A stretch of 64,000 nt of DNA from Mycetocola miduiensis (GCF_900115155.1 NZ_FOVM01000007.1:62001-126000), one strand, 5' to 3'; positions 45,112 through 54,477 are shown, counted from the first letter of the stretch. Program-made: numbers and translations. The notes: generated by a model not told the origin, from the letters alone.

Positions 45112-45551
45112 TCGCTTCTCGGTATGACGCCGAAGGGCGGCCCGCTTGCGCGAGCCGCCCGCTTCCAGCTCCTCGACCCGGCCTCGCGGGACTTCTACCC
45201 GGACTGGGACACGTTTGCTCAGATCTGCGTCGCCATCATGCGGGCGGAAGCCGGCCGAGACCCCACGACCGCGGGAAGCAGGACCTCGTCGGCGAACTGT
45301 CGACGCAGAATGAGACGTTCCGCGCGCTCTGGGGCGCGCACGATGCGCGGAGCCACTACACCGGAACGAAGCGATTCCACCACCCCGACGTGGGCGAGCT
45401 CATCCTCGCGTACGTGGAACTCGCCATCACCGCCGAGCCCGGACTCATCCTCATGATCTACACAGGCGCGCCCCGGATCACCCTCCGCAGAGCGGCTCGG
45501 AATCCTCGCCTCCCTGACGGCCAACCGGAGCGTCGCTCTGCCCAAAGGCTG
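45112..45551 (+). pseudogene. MmyB-like regulator remnant, two frameshifts
   Basis: Three frames join into one MmyB-type ligand-binding domain: LLDPASRDFYPDWDTFAQIC (frame of 45124), then LVGELSTQNETFRALWGAHD with GTKRFHHPDVGEL (next frame), then PSAERLGILASLTANRSVAL (third frame) to a stop at about 45551. These domains form the C-terminal half of XRE regulators, but the DNA-binding part is missing here. Two frameshifts (near 45285 and 45470) and the missing head mark a pseudogene. Confidence 0.7.
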
Positions 45552-45600
45552 AACCAGCGCGCCATGGTCTGCGGATGCAACGCGTGACGTCGGCCGACCG

Positions 45601-45629
45601 TTGACATCGATCGGGCATCCGAGTAATAC
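45601..45629 (+). promoter_or_regulatory. Sigma-70-type promoter of CHRD gene
   Basis: TTGACA (45601-45606) and TAATAC (45624-45629) are separated by exactly 17 bases, the closest match to consensus seen in the window. The CHRD gene starts about 80 bases after the expected transcription start. Confidence 0.75.
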
Positions 45630-45716
45630 CGTCTACGAACGCATGATCGAGCGCTCCCTTCCGCGTACATACGGTCAATTTCGGGCGCGCTCCCTGAACT
45701 ACCGAAAGGATCCGAC

Positions 45717-46175
45717 ATGCGCACACGATTCATGGCAGCCGTGGCTTCGCTCGGTCTGGTCGTGGGCGCTGTGGCGCTCCCCACAGCCGCGACGGCGACA
45801 ACGGCCGACTCGTCGAGAAGCTTCCTTCCCTTCTCCTTCACCCGTTTGACCGGCGCAGCGGAAGTACCGGGCCCTGGGGACCCGGATGCTCGCGGCTTCG
45901 CTTTCGTCCGATGGGACACTACCGACGGTACCGTTTGCTACAACGTCTTCATCCGGAGGATCGCGCCAGCCACAGCAGCGCACATCCACGTCGGCGATGA
46001 GAACACGGCAGGTCCGGTCGTACAGCCGCTTGAGGCCCCAACCGACGGCTACTCCGCCGGCTGTGTCGACAATGATGCGCTCGCCGCGGCGCTCGACTCT
46101 GACCCGGGCAACTACTACGTCAACGTGCACAACGTCGACTTCCCGGCTGGAGCGGCGCGCGGTCAGCTCGACTGA
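45717..46175 (+). CDS. Secreted CHRD domain protein
   Basis: The 152-residue precursor has a signal peptide (MRTRFMAAVASLGLVVGAVA, cleavage near ATA) and a single CHRD domain: LTGAAEVPGPGDPDARGFAF at the front, then AHIHVGDENTAGPVV and NYYVNVHNVDFPAGAARGQL at the end. CHRD domains occur in chordin and many bacterial secreted proteins; their bacterial role is unknown. A GAAAGGA site precedes the ATG, and a near-consensus promoter lies upstream. A hairpin follows the stop. Confidence 0.9.
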   Translation: MRTRFMAAVASLGLVVGAVALPTAATATTADSSRSFLPFSFTRLTGAAEVPGPGDPDARGFAFVRWDTTDGTVCYNVFIRRIAPATAAHIHVGDENTAGPVVQPLEAPTDGYSAGCVDNDALAAALDSDPGNYYVNVHNVDFPAGAARGQLD

Positions 46176-46190
46176 CGGCTGCCGCGCCAC

Positions 46191-46239
46191 TTCACGCGTT
46201 TCGGATCCAAACATCCGTCATGCCGGATGTTTGGATCCG
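46191..46239. repeat. Perfect hairpin with head of the dispersed repeat
   Basis: TTCACGCGTTTCGG (46191-46204) is identical to the head of the 76-bp element copy at 14899-14912. It runs into a perfect 16-bp inverted repeat (46202-46217 with 46224-46239) with a 6-nt loop. It lies just after the CHRD stop and may also serve as its terminator. Confidence 0.7.
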
Positions 46240-46312
46240 GAACAGGTGATCCCGTGGGCAACGCCTGCCACAGGAGCGCCCGTCCTCATTGTCATGCCTC
46301 CCGTTCTGGGAT

Positions 46313-46318
46313 TAGGTT
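46313..46318 (+). promoter_or_regulatory. -10 box TAGGTT, leaderless promoter
   Basis: TAGGTT is six bases before the ATG at 46325, with no ribosome site in between. Confidence 0.5.
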
Positions 46319-46324
46319 GGGCGC

Positions 46325-46660
46325 ATGGAGCGACTTCAGCCGCGCGCGACAGTGGGGGTCCCGGTCTTTGCTCTTGCTTTGGCGGCCGGGGCCGCCGCTC
46401 TACCCGGCGTCGCCGATGCCGTCGGATTCCTCAGTGACAGTGCGGAATCGTTTTTCGTCCTCACCTGGCTGCTGGGCTGGGTACTCCTCACCTGGTCGGC
46501 CGTCGTTACCGGCGTCTATGCCGCCGTGCTCGGTCGGCGCTCGATTTCTCGCCGACCGGTTTACGGTTCAGAGGTAGCGCTCACGGTCGCCGCGGGCTCG
46601 TTCATCGTGCTCGTGATAGCGATCCACCCGCTGTGGGAAACCGGTTCAGCCGTCGGCTGA
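46325..46660 (+). CDS. Small hypothetical membrane protein
   Basis: A 111-residue protein with about three hydrophobic segments (near 12-32, 42-68 and 84-104). No family is recognised. It has a leaderless-type promoter and lies 39 bases before the CbbX-like ATPase gene in the same direction, so the two may be expressed together. Confidence 0.6.
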   Translation: MERLQPRATVGVPVFALALAAGAAALPGVADAVGFLSDSAESFFVLTWLLGWVLLTWSAVVTGVYAAVLGRRSISRRPVYGSEVALTVAAGSFIVLVIAIHPLWETGSAVG

Positions 46661-46699
46661 AACACTCGGCGAGCCCATAACCGACACAGGGAGAAACTG

Positions 46700-47731
46700 A
46701 TGCCTGCCAAACGCAATCCGCTCGAAGACCTGCGCGAAACCGTCAGCCACCTGGCCGAGCAACTCAAACTGCCGGGCTCCGAACGTGTCGATGATCTGGT
46801 GGGTGACCTGTTCGGTGGGCGGCCAGGGCCCGCACGACCGCTTGAGGAGGTGCAGGCCGAACTCGACGCCCTGGTCGGGCTGGAGACAGTGAAGGAGCAG
46901 GTGCGGGCGCTCGTGGCGTTGCTGCAGGTGCAGGCACGGCGCAAGGCGCATGGTCTGCCGGAAGTGGCAACATCCCAGCACCTGGTGTTTCTCGGAAACC
47001 CTGGCACCGGCAAGACCACCGTCGCGCGACTGCTCGCCGAGATGTACCGGGCGGTCGGGCTGTTGCAGAAGGGACACCTCGTCGAAGTCGACCGGTCGGG
47101 TCTCGTCGGGCAGTATGTCGGCGCGACCGCCATCAAAACGGACCGCGTCATCCGGCGCGCTTTGGACGGTGTTCTGTTCATCGATGAGGCGTACGCCCTG
47201 GCTCCTGAGGACGGCCGGATGGACTTCGGCCCCGAGGCGATCGAGATCCTGCTCAAACGGATGGAGGACCACCGCCATCGCCTGGTGGTGATTGTGGCCG
47301 GTTACCCTCGACTGATGGAGTCATTCCTGCTCTCCAACCCGGGCCTGCGCTCCCGGTTCGCCCGCGAGATCGCCTTCCCTGATTACTCCCTTGACGCGCT
47401 CCAGACGATCTTCAACCAGATTCTCGCGCAGCACGAATACACACTGGAGCCCGGCGCTGATCAGATGCTGCGCCGCATCCTCGACGGCCTTCACGCCGGT
47501 GAAGACTCAGGCAACGCGCGCTTTGCCCGCACACTGTTCGAACAGGCGCTCAATCGCCAGGCGCTGCGGCTGTCGCTCGACGAGGACCGGAGTCTCGACG
47601 CGCTCGATCGTGACGACGTGATGACGCTCACGACGGAGGACATCGTCTCGGCCGCGCGCGCCCTGGGTGAAGAACTGGCGCCAGAGTTACCGGAGCCCGA
47701 ACCATCCCGATGGTGGCGCTGGCTGACCTAA
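46700..47731 (+). CDS. CbbX/SpoVK-type AAA+ ATPase
   Basis: The 343-residue protein has one AAA+ module with Walker A GNPGTGKTTVA (about 98-108), pore-loop-like GLVGQYVGATA, Walker B GVLFIDEAYAL, and a sensor/arginine-finger region with NPGLRSRFAREI. It resembles CbbX, the Rubisco activase, and EccA of type VII secretion, but no Rubisco or ESX genes are nearby, so its substrate is unknown. A GGGAG site precedes the ATG. Confidence 0.85.
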   Translation: MPAKRNPLEDLRETVSHLAEQLKLPGSERVDDLVGDLFGGRPGPARPLEEVQAELDALVGLETVKEQVRALVALLQVQARRKAHGLPEVATSQHLVFLGNPGTGKTTVARLLAEMYRAVGLLQKGHLVEVDRSGLVGQYVGATAIKTDRVIRRALDGVLFIDEAYALAPEDGRMDFGPEAIEILLKRMEDHRHRLVVIVAGYPRLMESFLLSNPGLRSRFAREIAFPDYSLDALQTIFNQILAQHEYTLEPGADQMLRRILDGLHAGEDSGNARFARTLFEQALNRQALRLSLDEDRSLDALDRDDVMTLTTEDIVSAARALGEELAPELPEPEPSRWWRWLT

Positions 47732-47850
47732 CCGATTTGGTGCCGTCCGTCGGCGGGATGCCACAGCCGCACACGACGGCAGAGGCCGAATGTGTGTCAC
47801 CGCTCTCGCTAGGCTCAAGTGAGATTCGTGGTCACAGCTGGGAGGCGCGC

Positions 47851-48684
47851 ATGTCGGGAACGCCTCGCCGTACCCTTCTCGTCGGGTGCGGCAAACTCGG
47901 CACTCGTCTGGGGCTGCGTTTAGTCGAGTGCGGCGACCAGGTCTTCGCTCTCCGCCGCAACATCGGCCAGCTTCCGTCATCGTTCGCCGCCATTGAGATC
48001 GACCTGGCACTGCCAGCGCAGACCCCACTCCCTGACGTTGATGCGATGGTCATCACCCTGACACCCGGCACTCAAGACCCTTCCGGAAGCCCAGACGCGT
48101 ATGTCACGGCTCTGGACCACCTCGCAGCAGCATTGCCTCGCGTCCCGAACCGGGTGGTCTATGTTTCCTCGACGCGGGTCTTCGAAGGGCGAACGGACGA
48201 GCGCGCACTCACCGAAGACGACGACCCCAAAGCCACCACCGACCGTGGCAGGATGCTACTCGCCGGCGAAGCCCGGGCTCGCGAACTGTTCAACGCCCAC
48301 ATTGTGCGGCCCGCGGGAATCTACGGACCTGGTCGTGAATTCCTCATATGGACGGTGCGCGCTGGCGCACCGGTCCAGTATGCGAGACGAACGAACCGAA
48401 TCCACGAGACCGACCTCGTTCGCGCTCTGAAACGGATGCTCACGGACGACGCGCCGCCGTCGATCCTGCACGCCGTGGACCAGTCCCCCGCACCACTGGG
48501 CGAGGTCGTCGCTCACATCGCCGAGCGACTGAACGTCGATCTGCCGCCCAGACTCCAGCCCGAAGTGGAAAGTGGAACGATTCTAAGCGGGGCGCGGCTC
48601 TTAAACCTGCTTGGCTCGTTGAGTTATCCGACGTACCGGTCGGGGTACGACGATGTCATCGTCCGACCCAACCACCGGGGTTGA
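47851..48684 (+). CDS. NAD(P)-dependent epimerase/SDR-like protein
   Basis: The 277-residue protein starts TLLVGCGKLGTRLGLRL, a Rossmann dinucleotide-binding loop (GxGxxG type), and includes VVYVSSTRVFEG and HIVRPAGIYGPG, the conserved features of atypical short-chain dehydrogenases such as the YeeZ group. The expected YxxxK catalytic pair is not evident. A GGGAGG site seven bases before the ATG at 47851 sets the start. Confidence 0.8.
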   Translation: MSGTPRRTLLVGCGKLGTRLGLRLVECGDQVFALRRNIGQLPSSFAAIEIDLALPAQTPLPDVDAMVITLTPGTQDPSGSPDAYVTALDHLAAALPRVPNRVVYVSSTRVFEGRTDERALTEDDDPKATTDRGRMLLAGEARARELFNAHIVRPAGIYGPGREFLIWTVRAGAPVQYARRTNRIHETDLVRALKRMLTDDAPPSILHAVDQSPAPLGEVVAHIAERLNVDLPPRLQPEVESGTILSGARLLNLLGSLSYPTYRSGYDDVIVRPNHRG

Positions 48685-48744
48685 GCCGCAGCGATCAGCC
48701 CGCCGGAGCGCGCCGCGACATCCGGTTCCGACCCCACTCATGCC

Positions 48745-48781
48745 GCCAGCCACCCGTCTTGTGTGTGAGCGGGTGGCTGGC
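48745..48781. terminator. Hairpin between convergent SDR and SRPBCC genes
   Basis: A perfect 12-bp stem (48745-48756 with 48770-48781) with a 13-nt loop lies between two convergent genes. Confidence 0.6.
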
Positions 48782-48815
48782 GACCGGTGCTTCAACCGAG
48801 CTGCTTGGGCGGCTC

Positions 48816-49568
48816 CTAGAGAGTTCCACCCGCGGGGCGGCCCCTGTCAAGCAGCGGGTCTGTCTCCATGAGGGTCGGGTCCCCCTCCACCGGGTACACC
48901 GTCTCCGGCAGCGCGTCAGTGTCAGGCGTCAGTGTGACGTCCGCTTCCAAATCCGTGTCCTCGTTCTTCTTCTTGCCGGCGGCCACACCGGCAGCAGCAG
49001 CGGCAGCAGCAGCGATTCCGACGCCCGCGGCGACCTTGCCCGAGATGCCCGCCTTACCGCTGTCACCCCGTGATTCGGCCGCGGCCTCAACGCCCGGCTG
49101 ATCGGCAGCGGCGCCGGCGTCAACGGATCCTCGCCACGCTCCCGTGGCATAGCCTTCGGATTCGATGAATGCCTTGAACCGGCCCAGGTCACCCTCGGCC
49201 TGGTTCTCGACCACGTTGAGCTTGTCACCGATCTTCTCAACGAGGCCCTCGGGCTCGTACTCGAGGACAAGATGCACCTGCGTCTGTCCGCCTCCGACAT
49301 CCTCAAAGGTCACCGAGCCAGCGTTCGTCGCCCCCTCCGTCGCAGCCCACGACACCTTTTTGTCGGGCACCTGCTCCAGGATGGTCGCGTTCCACTGCCG
49401 ACGGACACCAGCGATTTCCGCAACCCACTTGAGGTGCTGATCATCGAGCTGAGTGACGGACTTGACGCCTCTCATGAAGTGAGGGAACTCTTCGAACTGG
49501 GTCCATTGGTTGTACGCGATGCTGAGCGGGACGTTAACGAGAATGCTCTTTTCGACCTTCGTGCTCAT
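48816..49568 (-). CDS. SRPBCC (polyketide-cyclase-like) protein with disordered tail
   Basis: From the ATG at 49568 (GAAGGAG site) the protein has 250 residues. Residues 1-145 form an SRPBCC/START-like domain (KSILVNVPLSIAYNQWTQFE, then FPHFMRGVKSVTQ) of the YtfG/cyclase type that binds hydrophobic ligands. The rest is low complexity: an acidic/Ala linker, a glycine-alanine stretch (KVAAGVGIAAAAAAAAGVAA, possibly membrane-active) and an acidic end. Function unknown. Confidence 0.82.
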   Translation of the reverse strand: MSTKVEKSILVNVPLSIAYNQWTQFEEFPHFMRGVKSVTQLDDQHLKWVAEIAGVRRQWNATILEQVPDKKVSWAATEGATNAGSVTFEDVGGGQTQVHLVLEYEPEGLVEKIGDKLNVVENQAEGDLGRFKAFIESEGYATGAWRGSVDAGAAADQPGVEAAAESRGDSGKAGISGKVAAGVGIAAAAAAAAGVAAGKKKNEDTDLEADVTLTPDTDALPETVYPVEGDPTLMETDPLLDRGRPAGGTL

Positions 49569-49833
49569 GTCGTCTCCTTCTCTGAGTGTTCTGGTGCGTG
49601 TATGCGCACCGATTCGCAACTGTAGGCAGGCGCCGTCGAGACGGGATACCCCCTTGCATTTGTCGACGAGCAACAGGACCATTCCCCGTCCCGGGCGGCG
49701 CGCCAGGCACCGTGCCCGACGTCGCCCTCGACGGGGCGATCCTCCCACCAGAACAACGACACGCCTGGCTAAGACGAGAGCGGCGAGTCACCCTACGGCG
49801 GCCCGCCGCTTCATGCTGCCGGAACGGGGCAGC

Positions 49834-51780
49834 TCACGTCTTCGATGTGGTCTCGCCCGTCGCCGCCGGAAGCTCTTCGTCACCCGTCTCGTTCGCAGCG
49901 GCTGCCTGGTCGCCCTCAGATTCTCCTCGCACGAGCGGCAGTTCCTGCTCCTGCCCCTTCTCTGCAGCGGCGATGGCATCAGCGGCGCGCACCAGACTCA
50001 AATGCGACAGTGCCTGCGGGATATTTCCCACCTGAAGGCGTCGAACGGGGTCGTACTCTTCGCTGAGCAACCCCAGGTCGTTGACCAGTGTTGTGAGCTG
50101 GCCCATGAGCTTCCTCGCGTCGAGCACGCGCCCCGATGCGGCGTACTGTTCGACCAGCCAGAACGAGCAGGCGAGAAACGGATGCTCCGTTCCGGCCAGT
50201 CCGTCGACTCCGGTCTCCGCGCGGTAACGCAGGAGCAGCCCGTCCACCATCAGCTCGTCCTCAAGGGCAGCGACCGTGCCCAGCATCCGAGGATCATCCG
50301 GCTCGAGAAACCCGATCTGCGGGAGTTGCAGCAGCGCGGCATCCACCGCACCGGTGTCGTAGTGCTGCACGAAAGTATTGCGCTCGGCGTCGAAGCCCCG
50401 CGCCATGATCTCCTCGTACACCTGGTCGCGAAGTGACGCCCACCGTTCCGCGTCGCCCGGAAGTCCGAATTCGGTGATGCCGCGCACGCCGCGGTCGAAA
50501 GCCGCCCACACCATGGCGCGCGAGTGGGTGAAGTACCGCTCCTCGCCGCGGATCTCCCAGATGCCCCGGTCGGGTTTGTGCCAGTTCTCCTCGAGGAACT
50601 TCAACAGCGCCAGCTGCAGCGGCCAGGACGCCTCGGACTCTTCGAGGCCGGCGGTGCGCGCGCCGTGCAGTGCCACCATCACTTCACCGAAGATGTCCCA
50701 CTGGCGCTGTAGATAGGCCGCGTTCCCGACCCGCACGGGAACTGCGCCACCGTAGCCGGATAGCTGCGGCACCTCGAACTCGGGCAACCGTCGCTCGCCG
50801 CCCAGCGCGTACATGATCTGCACATCCGCGGGGTCGCCGGCGATCGCGCGCAGCAGCCACTGCCGCCACTCCTCCGCCTCGTCACGGTACCCATGTGTCA
50901 TGAGCACGCCGATCGTCAGGGCAGCATCGCGAAGCCAGACGTATCGGTAATCCCAGTTGCGCACCCCGCCGTCCTCTTCGGGGAGGCTCATCGTTGCGGC
51001 GGCGACGATACCCCCGGTGTCTTCGTGGGTCAGGGCCCGCAGAACCAGAAGTGACCGCTGCACCTGCTCGTCGAACGGCGCCGGCGGGTTGCTTCGACGG
51101 GCCCAGTCCTCCCACCACCCCACAGTGCGTCGCAGGGCGCCATCGACATCGGTCGGCTCAGGCGGCTCGAGATAGGACTTGTACCAGGTCAGCACGAGGT
51201 CGACGATCTGGTCTTCGACCACCTCGAAGTCGGCGATGTGCCGCAGTCCGTCTGCTCGCAAACGCGGCCCCTGGATCAGCACGGCATCCGGACCTGCTGT
51301 CGCCAGAAGAGCTGTGCCGCCGTCATACGGCAACTGGCGGATCCATGGCACGGCGGCGCTGTAATCGAATCGAAGGCGCAGGATCTGACGGAATGACACC
51401 TTGCCTCGCAGCCCGCGCACGCGCCGCACGAGGTTGGCGCGCTGGTCGTGCAGCGGCATGAACTCGATCACCTCCGCCTCACCCTCCTCCGTGCGCCAGA
51501 GCGTGCGGAGAACGAACGTGCCGGGAAGGTACGCGCGTTCGGTGTGTGTCACCTTGCCGCGCGGGGCGAGCGTCCAGTGACCGGCGTCTTCGGGGCCGAC
51601 GAGCGCAGCGAACATGGACGAGGAGTCGAAGCGCGGCATGCACAGCCAGTCGAGCGTGCCCTTCCGCGAGATCAGCGCCGCCGTGTGCAGGTCTCCGATG
51701 AGCGCGTAGTCCTCGATCGGGTACGGACGATCTGTCGAGTCCGGCTCCTGAACAGAAGTTGTCTTCTTCGCTGCAGTCAC
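49834..51780 (-). CDS. GH15 family glycoside hydrolase (glucoamylase/trehalase type), intact
   Basis: The 648-residue protein has the N-terminal beta-sandwich (YALIGDLHTAALISRKGTLD, then WLCMPRFDSSSMF) and a complete (alpha/alpha)6 barrel with GGVRNWDYRYVWLRDAALTI near residue 270. Actinobacterial members include trehalases and glucodextranases; the substrate cannot be told. It is cytoplasmic, as no signal peptide is present. The C-terminal 40 residues are Glu/Ala-rich. The GTG start is six bases after a TATGGT box, implying a leaderless mRNA. A deleted paralogue lies at 21218. Confidence 0.9.
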   Translation of the reverse strand: MTAAKKTTSVQEPDSTDRPYPIEDYALIGDLHTAALISRKGTLDWLCMPRFDSSSMFAALVGPEDAGHWTLAPRGKVTHTERAYLPGTFVLRTLWRTEEGEAEVIEFMPLHDQRANLVRRVRGLRGKVSFRQILRLRFDYSAAVPWIRQLPYDGGTALLATAGPDAVLIQGPRLRADGLRHIADFEVVEDQIVDLVLTWYKSYLEPPEPTDVDGALRRTVGWWEDWARRSNPPAPFDEQVQRSLLVLRALTHEDTGGIVAAATMSLPEEDGGVRNWDYRYVWLRDAALTIGVLMTHGYRDEAEEWRQWLLRAIAGDPADVQIMYALGGERRLPEFEVPQLSGYGGAVPVRVGNAAYLQRQWDIFGEVMVALHGARTAGLEESEASWPLQLALLKFLEENWHKPDRGIWEIRGEERYFTHSRAMVWAAFDRGVRGITEFGLPGDAERWASLRDQVYEEIMARGFDAERNTFVQHYDTGAVDAALLQLPQIGFLEPDDPRMLGTVAALEDELMVDGLLLRYRAETGVDGLAGTEHPFLACSFWLVEQYAASGRVLDARKLMGQLTTLVNDLGLLSEEYDPVRRLQVGNIPQALSHLSLVRAADAIAAAEKGQEQELPLVRGESEGDQAAAANETGDEELPAATGETTSKT

Positions 51781-51786
51781 GGATGC

Positions 51787-51792
51787 ACCATA
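51787..51792 (-). promoter_or_regulatory. -10 box TATGGT, leaderless promoter
   Basis: TATGGT on the minus strand ends six bases before the GTG start of the intact GH15 gene. Confidence 0.5.
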
Positions 51793-51935
51793 TTCCCGCC
51801 ACCCCTCCTGCGCGAGGGGGTGGCGCCTGCCGGAGTGCGCTCATCGAGCGAGGCCACTACGCCGCGGGCAAGATTCTTCTGGCCACACGCGCCGATTGCG
51901 CGCCATACTCAGAGCCGGGTAGAAGGAGCGAGCAG

Positions 51936-52583
51936 ATGACACAGACCCGCATTCACAACCTCTCCATTTCGCTGGATGGTTTCGCGACCGGCGAGGGCCA
52001 GGCACTCGACGCACCCATGGGGCACGCCGGCATGCGGCTGGCCGGGTGGATGTTCGCCACCCGCTTCGGTGCCCCGATCCTGGAACGCAGTGGCGGTACT
52101 GCCGGCGTCGACGACGCGTTCGCCCAGCAGAATGAGCCGGGCATCGGCGCCGAGATCATGGGCGCCGGCAAGTTCGGCCCGCCCGGCTGGCAGGACGACC
52201 CCGATTGGAAAGGCTGGTGGGGCGCGAACCCGCCCTTTCACACGCCGACGTTTGTTCTGACTCACCGCCCGCGACCGTCGATCGGGATGGAGGGTGGTAC
52301 CACCTTTCACTTCCTTGACGCCACAGCGGTCGAGGCGCTCGACGCCGCCAGTGCGGCCGCCGAAGGGCGCGACATCCGCATCGGTGGAGGCGCAACAGTC
52401 GTGCGCCAGTTCCTCGCCGCCGGTCTGGTCGACCACATGCACCTGGTCCAGGTGCCGATCGTGCTCGGTCGTGGCGTCAGGGTGTGGGACGGGCTGGAGG
52501 GACTCGAGGCCGATTACGACATCGAGGCGGTCTCGGCGCCCAGCGGGGTGACCCACCTCACCTTCGACCGGAAGACCGCATAA
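51936..52583 (+). CDS. Dihydrofolate reductase family (RibD C-terminal-like) protein
   Basis: The 215-residue protein begins MTQTRIHNLSISLDGFATGE and has TPTFVLTHRPRPS, IRIGGGATVVRQFLAAGLVD and VPIVLGRGVRVWDGL, the standard features of the YyaP/RibD_C reductase group. These are NADPH-dependent reductases of mostly unknown substrate. A GAAGGAG site precedes the ATG at 51936. Confidence 0.88.
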   Translation: MTQTRIHNLSISLDGFATGEGQALDAPMGHAGMRLAGWMFATRFGAPILERSGGTAGVDDAFAQQNEPGIGAEIMGAGKFGPPGWQDDPDWKGWWGANPPFHTPTFVLTHRPRPSIGMEGGTTFHFLDATAVEALDAASAAAEGRDIRIGGGATVVRQFLAAGLVDHMHLVQVPIVLGRGVRVWDGLEGLEADYDIEAVSAPSGVTHLTFDRKTA

Positions 52584-52673
52584 CGGCCTCTCGAGGCATG
52601 GGTGCCCTCGCCCCTTCACTTGCACCTAGGTAGGTCGTGCCTGCCCGCAGACTCCACTCGGTATACGCTGAGG

Positions 52674-52868
52674 ATGTCGCCAACCGAAGGATTCGCAGTG
52701 TCTTCCCACATCGAGCGCTCTTCTCAGGAGCACCCTCCAGGCATGCATGAGCCGACCATTCCAGAGCTTGAGGTCGACGAGTCGATCGCGCCGCGTCCGG
52801 AGGAAGAAATCGCCGACGCCTTACGGGCGGAGCCCGATGTCGAGGACCACGGTCGGAATCCGCGATAG
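52674..52868 (+). CDS. Small acidic hypothetical protein
   Basis: A 64-codon frame starts MSPTEGFAVSSHIERSSQEH and ends with acidic, disordered sequence (DESIAPRPEEEIADALRAEP). A TATACG box lies six bases before the ATG, so it may be leaderless. A GTG at 52698 is an alternative start. No family recognised. Confidence 0.45.
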   Translation: MSPTEGFAVSSHIERSSQEHPPGMHEPTIPELEVDESIAPRPEEEIADALRAEPDVEDHGRNPR

Positions 52869-52875
52869 CCGCGCT

Positions 52876-53304
52876 GTGTTGCCAGAGGTTCCCGGATTCC
52901 TTCCGCCGCTCGAAGCGAACTTTCTGCTGCCAGGAGTCGACGACGCGAGCGGGGCCGGCGGCGCACTCGAGGCGGCCGGGCAGAGTCAGCAAGTCGCCGT
53001 CAACCAGCTCGCAACCGGCCTCGGCATTGGAATCGCCGTGCTACCGGTAGTCACAATCCTCCTGCTGTGGCTCATCCCCCGCATCCGGTTCGCGCGAAAG
53101 GCCGGACAGGCCAAGGCAGCCGTCAAATCCGGCGCCGGCATCGACCTGCTCGCCCTGCGGGCACTGGCCACCCAGGACATCTCGACCCTCACGAGGATTG
53201 ATCCAGACGTGATGGGCGCATGGCGGCGCGGCGAGGAGGGCATCACCCGCGCGCTCGCCAAACTCGAGCTGAAAAGTTCAGGTGTGCGCTTCCGCGAAGG
53301 GTGA
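52876..53304 (+). pseudogene. 5'-truncated membrane protein remnant
   Basis: The frame is open from a GTG at 52876 without a ribosome site and reads PEVPGFLPPLEANFLLPGVD, then AVNQLATGLGIGIAVLPVV, a membrane helix, IPRIRFARKAG and a cytoplasmic helical tail ending SSGVRFREG. It looks like the C-terminal 140 residues of a larger membrane protein with extracellular domain and last helix kept and the N-terminus lost. A short intact protein cannot be excluded. Confidence 0.5.
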
Positions 53305-53531
53305 GTGCTGCATGGCCAAAGAGCCAGAAGAGCACCGGTCGTATAGTCACCATTCGCCACCTCAGAGACGAAAAGAGAGTGTTCACTGTCGCTGGGAGCA
53401 CGCGCAGCTGGCGAGGCACCGACCCATTGCACGCGCGACTTCCGCAGAGTATGCAGGAGGGGTTCCGAGCAAAGGGTGGCTAGTCGCCGCCCTTGGGTTG
53501 ACAACCAAACCAGGGCGACGGAGGCGGCGGA

Positions 53532-54477
53532 ATGCACCATGCAGGGCGTCACGGCGTGGGGATCGCGTTCGTGGCGATAATTTTTACTGTCAGCGGCTGC
53601 ACCGCCCAGACCGGAGCAGATTCGTCCGGAGAAGGTTTGTGCGTCGAATCGAGGGCATCCCGAACGGTCGACCCCGCCACACGTCCCATCGCTTTCACGT
53701 CCGATCGTTCAGGCAATTACGACCTTTGGCTCATGGGAACCGACGGCTCCGATGAGGTCCAGCTGACCACAAGTTCTCACGCTGAGGCGATGCCTTCTTG
53801 GTCTCCAGACGGGACGCACTTGGCGTTCACCTCCGCGGTCGATCTGCAAGAAGGCAGAGCCGACATCTGCGTCATCAACGCTGATGGCACGGGAATCCGC
53901 AACCTGACCGGTACTGCTGACGTGTTCGAGATTGCCCCGTCATGGTCGCCCGACGGCACGCACATCGCCTACGTGACGTTGCATGATGACGGCACCAACA
54001 TTCACGTCATGGAGAGCGACGGTGGTGGCAGTCGACTGCTTGCTTCTAATGGCAATTGGCCGAGTTGGTCCCCTGACGGTGAGCGCCTCGTTTTAGCACG
54101 ACTCGCGGCGGGTCTCGGGAAGAACTCTGGACCGTCAATCGGGATGGCAGCGGACAGTCTCTCCTGGCTGAAGGAGAGAAGGGCCTGTTCGAGCCTGCCT
54201 GGTCTCCGGACGGGCAGTCCATCGTCTATATCTCTCCGATCGGCGACCCTGGGGCCGCCGATCCTGTGGAATGGAACGAGGACATCTTCGCGATGACAGC
54301 CGAGGGCAGCCCAGGCCGGCGAATCACTACCGGTCTGGGCAACGATCATTGGCCTCCGGCGTGGCGCCGTTGGTCTCTCCACTCCTGGCGCCGACGACCG
54401 AGCCGCGCCGCTCGACGGGCGTGCCGTCGTTGGGGCGAAGTGGGGTGCACCTGCCAGGAAAGCGAACAGCCGACTAG
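53532..54477 (+). pseudogene. TolB-like beta-propeller lipoprotein, frame-shifted
   Basis: The frame starts with a lipoprotein signal (FVAIIFTVSGC) and runs through WD40-like repeats with the PSWSPDGTHLAFTS and PSWSPDGTHIAYVT pattern to WPSWSPDGERLV. Near 54100 the reading frame shifts by one base; the next frame continues the same propeller (RGGSREELWTVNRDGSGQ, then FEPAWSPDGQSIVYIS). A further shift near 54370 loses the end. As assembled, only the first blades would be made. Confidence 0.75.
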
